Assembly (NCBI GenBank): GCA_019636335.1
Contig: JAHBXR010000040.1
Location: forward strand, 1 to 35,146
DNA length: 35,146 bases
Direction of reading: 5' to 3'
Source of the DNA: Pirellulales bacterium
GTDB taxonomy: Bacteria > Planctomycetota > Planctomycetia > Pirellulales > JAEUIK01
Shown here: piece after piece, positions 33,390 through 35,146 of the stretch
Numbering within the stretch: the stretch's first letter is position 1
Layout of the letters: each line of letters opens with the position of its first letter
Program-made: the position numbers and the translations under genes
Notes under the pieces: generated by a model
The model's input: only the letters and a program-made list of their open reading frames with translations
What the model was told of the DNA's origin: nothing
Databases searched by the model: none

Positions 33390-33737
33390 TTCCCGGTTTC
33401 CTCCCAAGGAAGTAACGCAAGGGGCCGCGATCACCGCGTCGTGCGGCGGACAGGCGGCAGATTATGCGAACACAGACGGGTGCGCGACAGGCAGGAATAC
33501 GCCGAGTCACCCGTGGTGGCAACTGTCGGTTAAAGTCATCGGAGCAGGGCGAGTTTCGGCATTAGGTATTTGGCGTGAAATTGGTAGACTGTAGGAGGTT
33601 ACGTCTGGTGCGAAGACAACGAATCGACAGGCTTTTGCCGATCGGTCGGGCAGTGCCGTTCGTACCGCGTTAGGGAATGGAGCGCTCACGCCGACGATCG
33701 CACGGCGAGAATACTCCTTGTCGCGAGAGAGGTTGTG
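33390..33737. other. Divergent intergenic region
   Basis: The 348-bp gap lies between the divergent starts of the unknown secreted protein and the HtrA-type protease. A weak minus-strand -10-like CATAAT is at 33466-33461. GAGAGAGG (33726-33732) is the Shine-Dalgarno of the protease gene. No gene, sigmaE-like promoter or repeat copy was recognised. Confidence 0.45.
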
Positions 33738-34904
33738 ATGAAGGGCTACGTGCTCGGTTGTGCTGTCTCTGCTTTTTGCGGCGCGATTGCCGCTTTGTGG
33801 TTGACACAAGGGGGCGTCGTCACGCCACTCGGCGCCCAGGTGGTGTCACAAAATGGCGCGCTCTTGCCCACCTCGACTCCGGTCGCTGCGTCTCCCACCG
33901 TTCGATCTCTCTCGACCGTGGACGACGACCTGACGCACGAAGAACGCGTCAATGTCGCCGTTTACGAGAGCATGAACATGAGCGTGGTGAACATCAGCAC
34001 GCGCACGTCGCGCCCCGATACGTTCTTCCCGGTCGATCTCGAATCAGAAGGTTCGGGCAGTGGCTCGGTAATCGATCTGCGCGGCCATATTCTCACCAAC
34101 AGCCACGTCGTGGCCGAAGCCCGCGAGATCAGCGTAACCCTGCACGACGGCAAGTCGTACCAGGCCAAGCTCGTCGGTACCGATCCGCACAGCGACATCG
34201 CGGTGATCCGCATCGAGGCTCCCCCCGAGTCGCTGCATCCCGTGACGTTTGGCGATTCGAGCCGCCTGCGCGTCGGTCAGAACGTCTACGCCATCGGCAA
34301 TCCATTCGGGCTCGATCGCACGCTGACGACCGGGGTGATCTCGAGCTTGAATCGCACGTTGCCGGTCTCGCGCAGCCGTTCGCTGAAGTCGATCATCCAG
34401 ATCGACGCGGCGATCAACCCCGGCAACTCGGGGGGGCCCTTGCTCGATAGCCGGGCACGACTGATCGGCATGAACACGGCCATTGCCAGCCGCACCGGCC
34501 AGAGCAGCGGCGTGGGCTTCGCCATTCCGGTCAATTCGATTGCCCGCGTCGTGCCGCAGTTGATCGGCCAGGGGCGCGTGGTGCGTCCCGATATCGGCAT
34601 CGTGGCGGTTTATGCGACGCGCGACGGGCTGCGCATCGCCGAACTGACCAAGGGGGGGCCCGCCGAACGTGCCGGATTGCGTGGGCCGCAGCTCGTTCGT
34701 ACGAAAAAAGGGCCCTTTGTCTTCGAGTCGCTCGATCGTGCCGCGGCCGACGTGATCGTGGCGGTCGACGGTCAGAAGGCCACGGCGGCCGACGATTTCC
34801 TCTCGCTGGTCGAAAACCACAAGCCGGGAGAGCAGGTCGTGATTACCGTGATACGCGAGGGGCGCACGATCGACGTGCCGGTGCAGTTGGCCCAGGCGGA
34901 GTAG
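33738..34904 (+). CDS. HtrA/Deg-type trypsin-like serine protease with PDZ domain
   Basis: The 388-residue product has an N-terminal hydrophobic segment (YVLGCAVSAFCGAIAALWL) that is a signal or anchor, then a trypsin-like domain with the triad H123 (LTNSHVV), D153 (HSDIAVI) and S231 (NPGNSGGPL), and one PDZ domain (about 275-385, with DIGIVAVYATRDGLRIAEL and ADVIVAVDGQKATAADDF). It likely degrades or refolds damaged envelope proteins. The PDZ contains an insertion (RGPQLVRTKKGPFVFESL) between the usual strand elements. ATG 33738 is chosen over GTG 33735 for Shine-Dalgarno spacing. Confidence 0.92.
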   Translation: MKGYVLGCAVSAFCGAIAALWLTQGGVVTPLGAQVVSQNGALLPTSTPVAASPTVRSLSTVDDDLTHEERVNVAVYESMNMSVVNISTRTSRPDTFFPVDLESEGSGSGSVIDLRGHILTNSHVVAEAREISVTLHDGKSYQAKLVGTDPHSDIAVIRIEAPPESLHPVTFGDSSRLRVGQNVYAIGNPFGLDRTLTTGVISSLNRTLPVSRSRSLKSIIQIDAAINPGNSGGPLLDSRARLIGMNTAIASRTGQSSGVGFAIPVNSIARVVPQLIGQGRVVRPDIGIVAVYATRDGLRIAELTKGGPAERAGLRGPQLVRTKKGPFVFESLDRAAADVIVAVDGQKATAADDFLSLVENHKPGEQVVITVIREGRTIDVPVQLAQAE

Positions 34905-34938
34905 CGAACGCCCGCCTTTGCTATCGCGGGAGTGATGC

Positions 34939-35146
34939 GTGGGACGAGTGGGGTGCCTAGCAGCGATCGTGCTTGCGCTAGTTGGCGTTGCCACGCCCCT
35001 CTGGGTGTTTCGACCTCTCCGCAACGTGCCGAATAACACAAACCAAGAGATACGTTGGCAGCTTGGTGATTTACTATGCCTGATTGCCATCGTCTCCCTG
35101 CTGTTTGCGTTGCCCACCTGGTTTGATTCACCTAACCGGCTGGCTT
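34939..35146 (+). CDS. Membrane protein, 5' part only (cut by window end)
   Basis: From GTG 34939 the frame stays open to the last base. It encodes about 69 residues with two hydrophobic segments, CLAAIVLALVGVATPLWVF and LGDLLCLIAIVSLLFALP, separated by a polar loop (RPLRNVPNNTNQEIRWQ). GGGAG lies 6 nt before the GTG, supporting this start. A nearby ATG at 34935 is in another frame that ends soon at a TAA. It follows the HtrA-type gene by 34 bp, so the two may be co-transcribed. Family cannot be told from this fragment. Confidence 0.6.
   Translation, partial: MGRVGCLAAIVLALVGVATPLWVFRPLRNVPNNTNQEIRWQLGDLLCLIAIVSLLFALPTWFDSPNRLA

Overview
The window (about 35 kb, GC-rich) looks like a chromosomal segment of a planctomycete, most likely of the Pirellulales/Pirellula type. 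The main evidence is a DUF1559 prepilin-like gene with a small lipoprotein gene overlapping its stop, a secreted redoxin/cytochrome/copper-domain fusion, a very large secreted VWA protein with glycine-rich tracts, a DUF1207 protein, McsAB arginine kinase genes and Hanks-type kinase genes. Taxonomy is inferred from gene content only; there is no rRNA, and I recognised no tRNA.

Layout. 1-4000: a repeat copy, the redoxin fusion (-), the DUF1559 gene with its lipoprotein (+) and a small membrane protein (-). 4098-7868 (-): menC-type enolase-superfamily gene, a ParD-like/zeta-type toxin-antitoxin pair, and trpE. 8097-9820 (+): a good sigma70-like promoter followed by mcsA-mcsB. 9821-11523 is an accessory patch: a broken palindromic repeat carrying a MITE-like insertion, an antitoxin gene with a frameshifted PIN toxin, and a GIY-YIG protein of less GC-rich composition. 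11621-12694: a ThiF/MoeB-type E1-like enzyme. 12780-16922 (-): a sugar ABC transporter operon (small lipoprotein, binding protein, permease, ATPase) with a LacI-type operator-like site in its leader. 17241: a Ser/Thr kinase. 18194-22674 (-): glcDEF glycolate oxidase subunits and a MTH1187-type thiamine-binding protein. 22935-27565 (+): DUF1207 protein, a SAM methyltransferase, a C-terminal processing protease and tsaD. 27616-33389 (-): the 1375-residue VWA protein and an unrecognised secreted protein. 33738 to the end (+): an HtrA-type protease and the start of a membrane protein cut by the window edge.

The clearest non-genic signal is a family of 79-bp elements (three copies, one with a 3-bp deletion). 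Each is two palindromes (GTAGGTCAGGTAC-N3-GTACCTGAC and its mirror) separated by a conserved 29-nt spacer. They sit at gene ends and in two cases supply a gene's stop codon. A fourth, divergent locus has been split by a 233-bp element with 16-bp terminal inverted repeats and an 11-bp flanking duplication. I see no CRISPR array, prophage, complete transposase gene or defence island.
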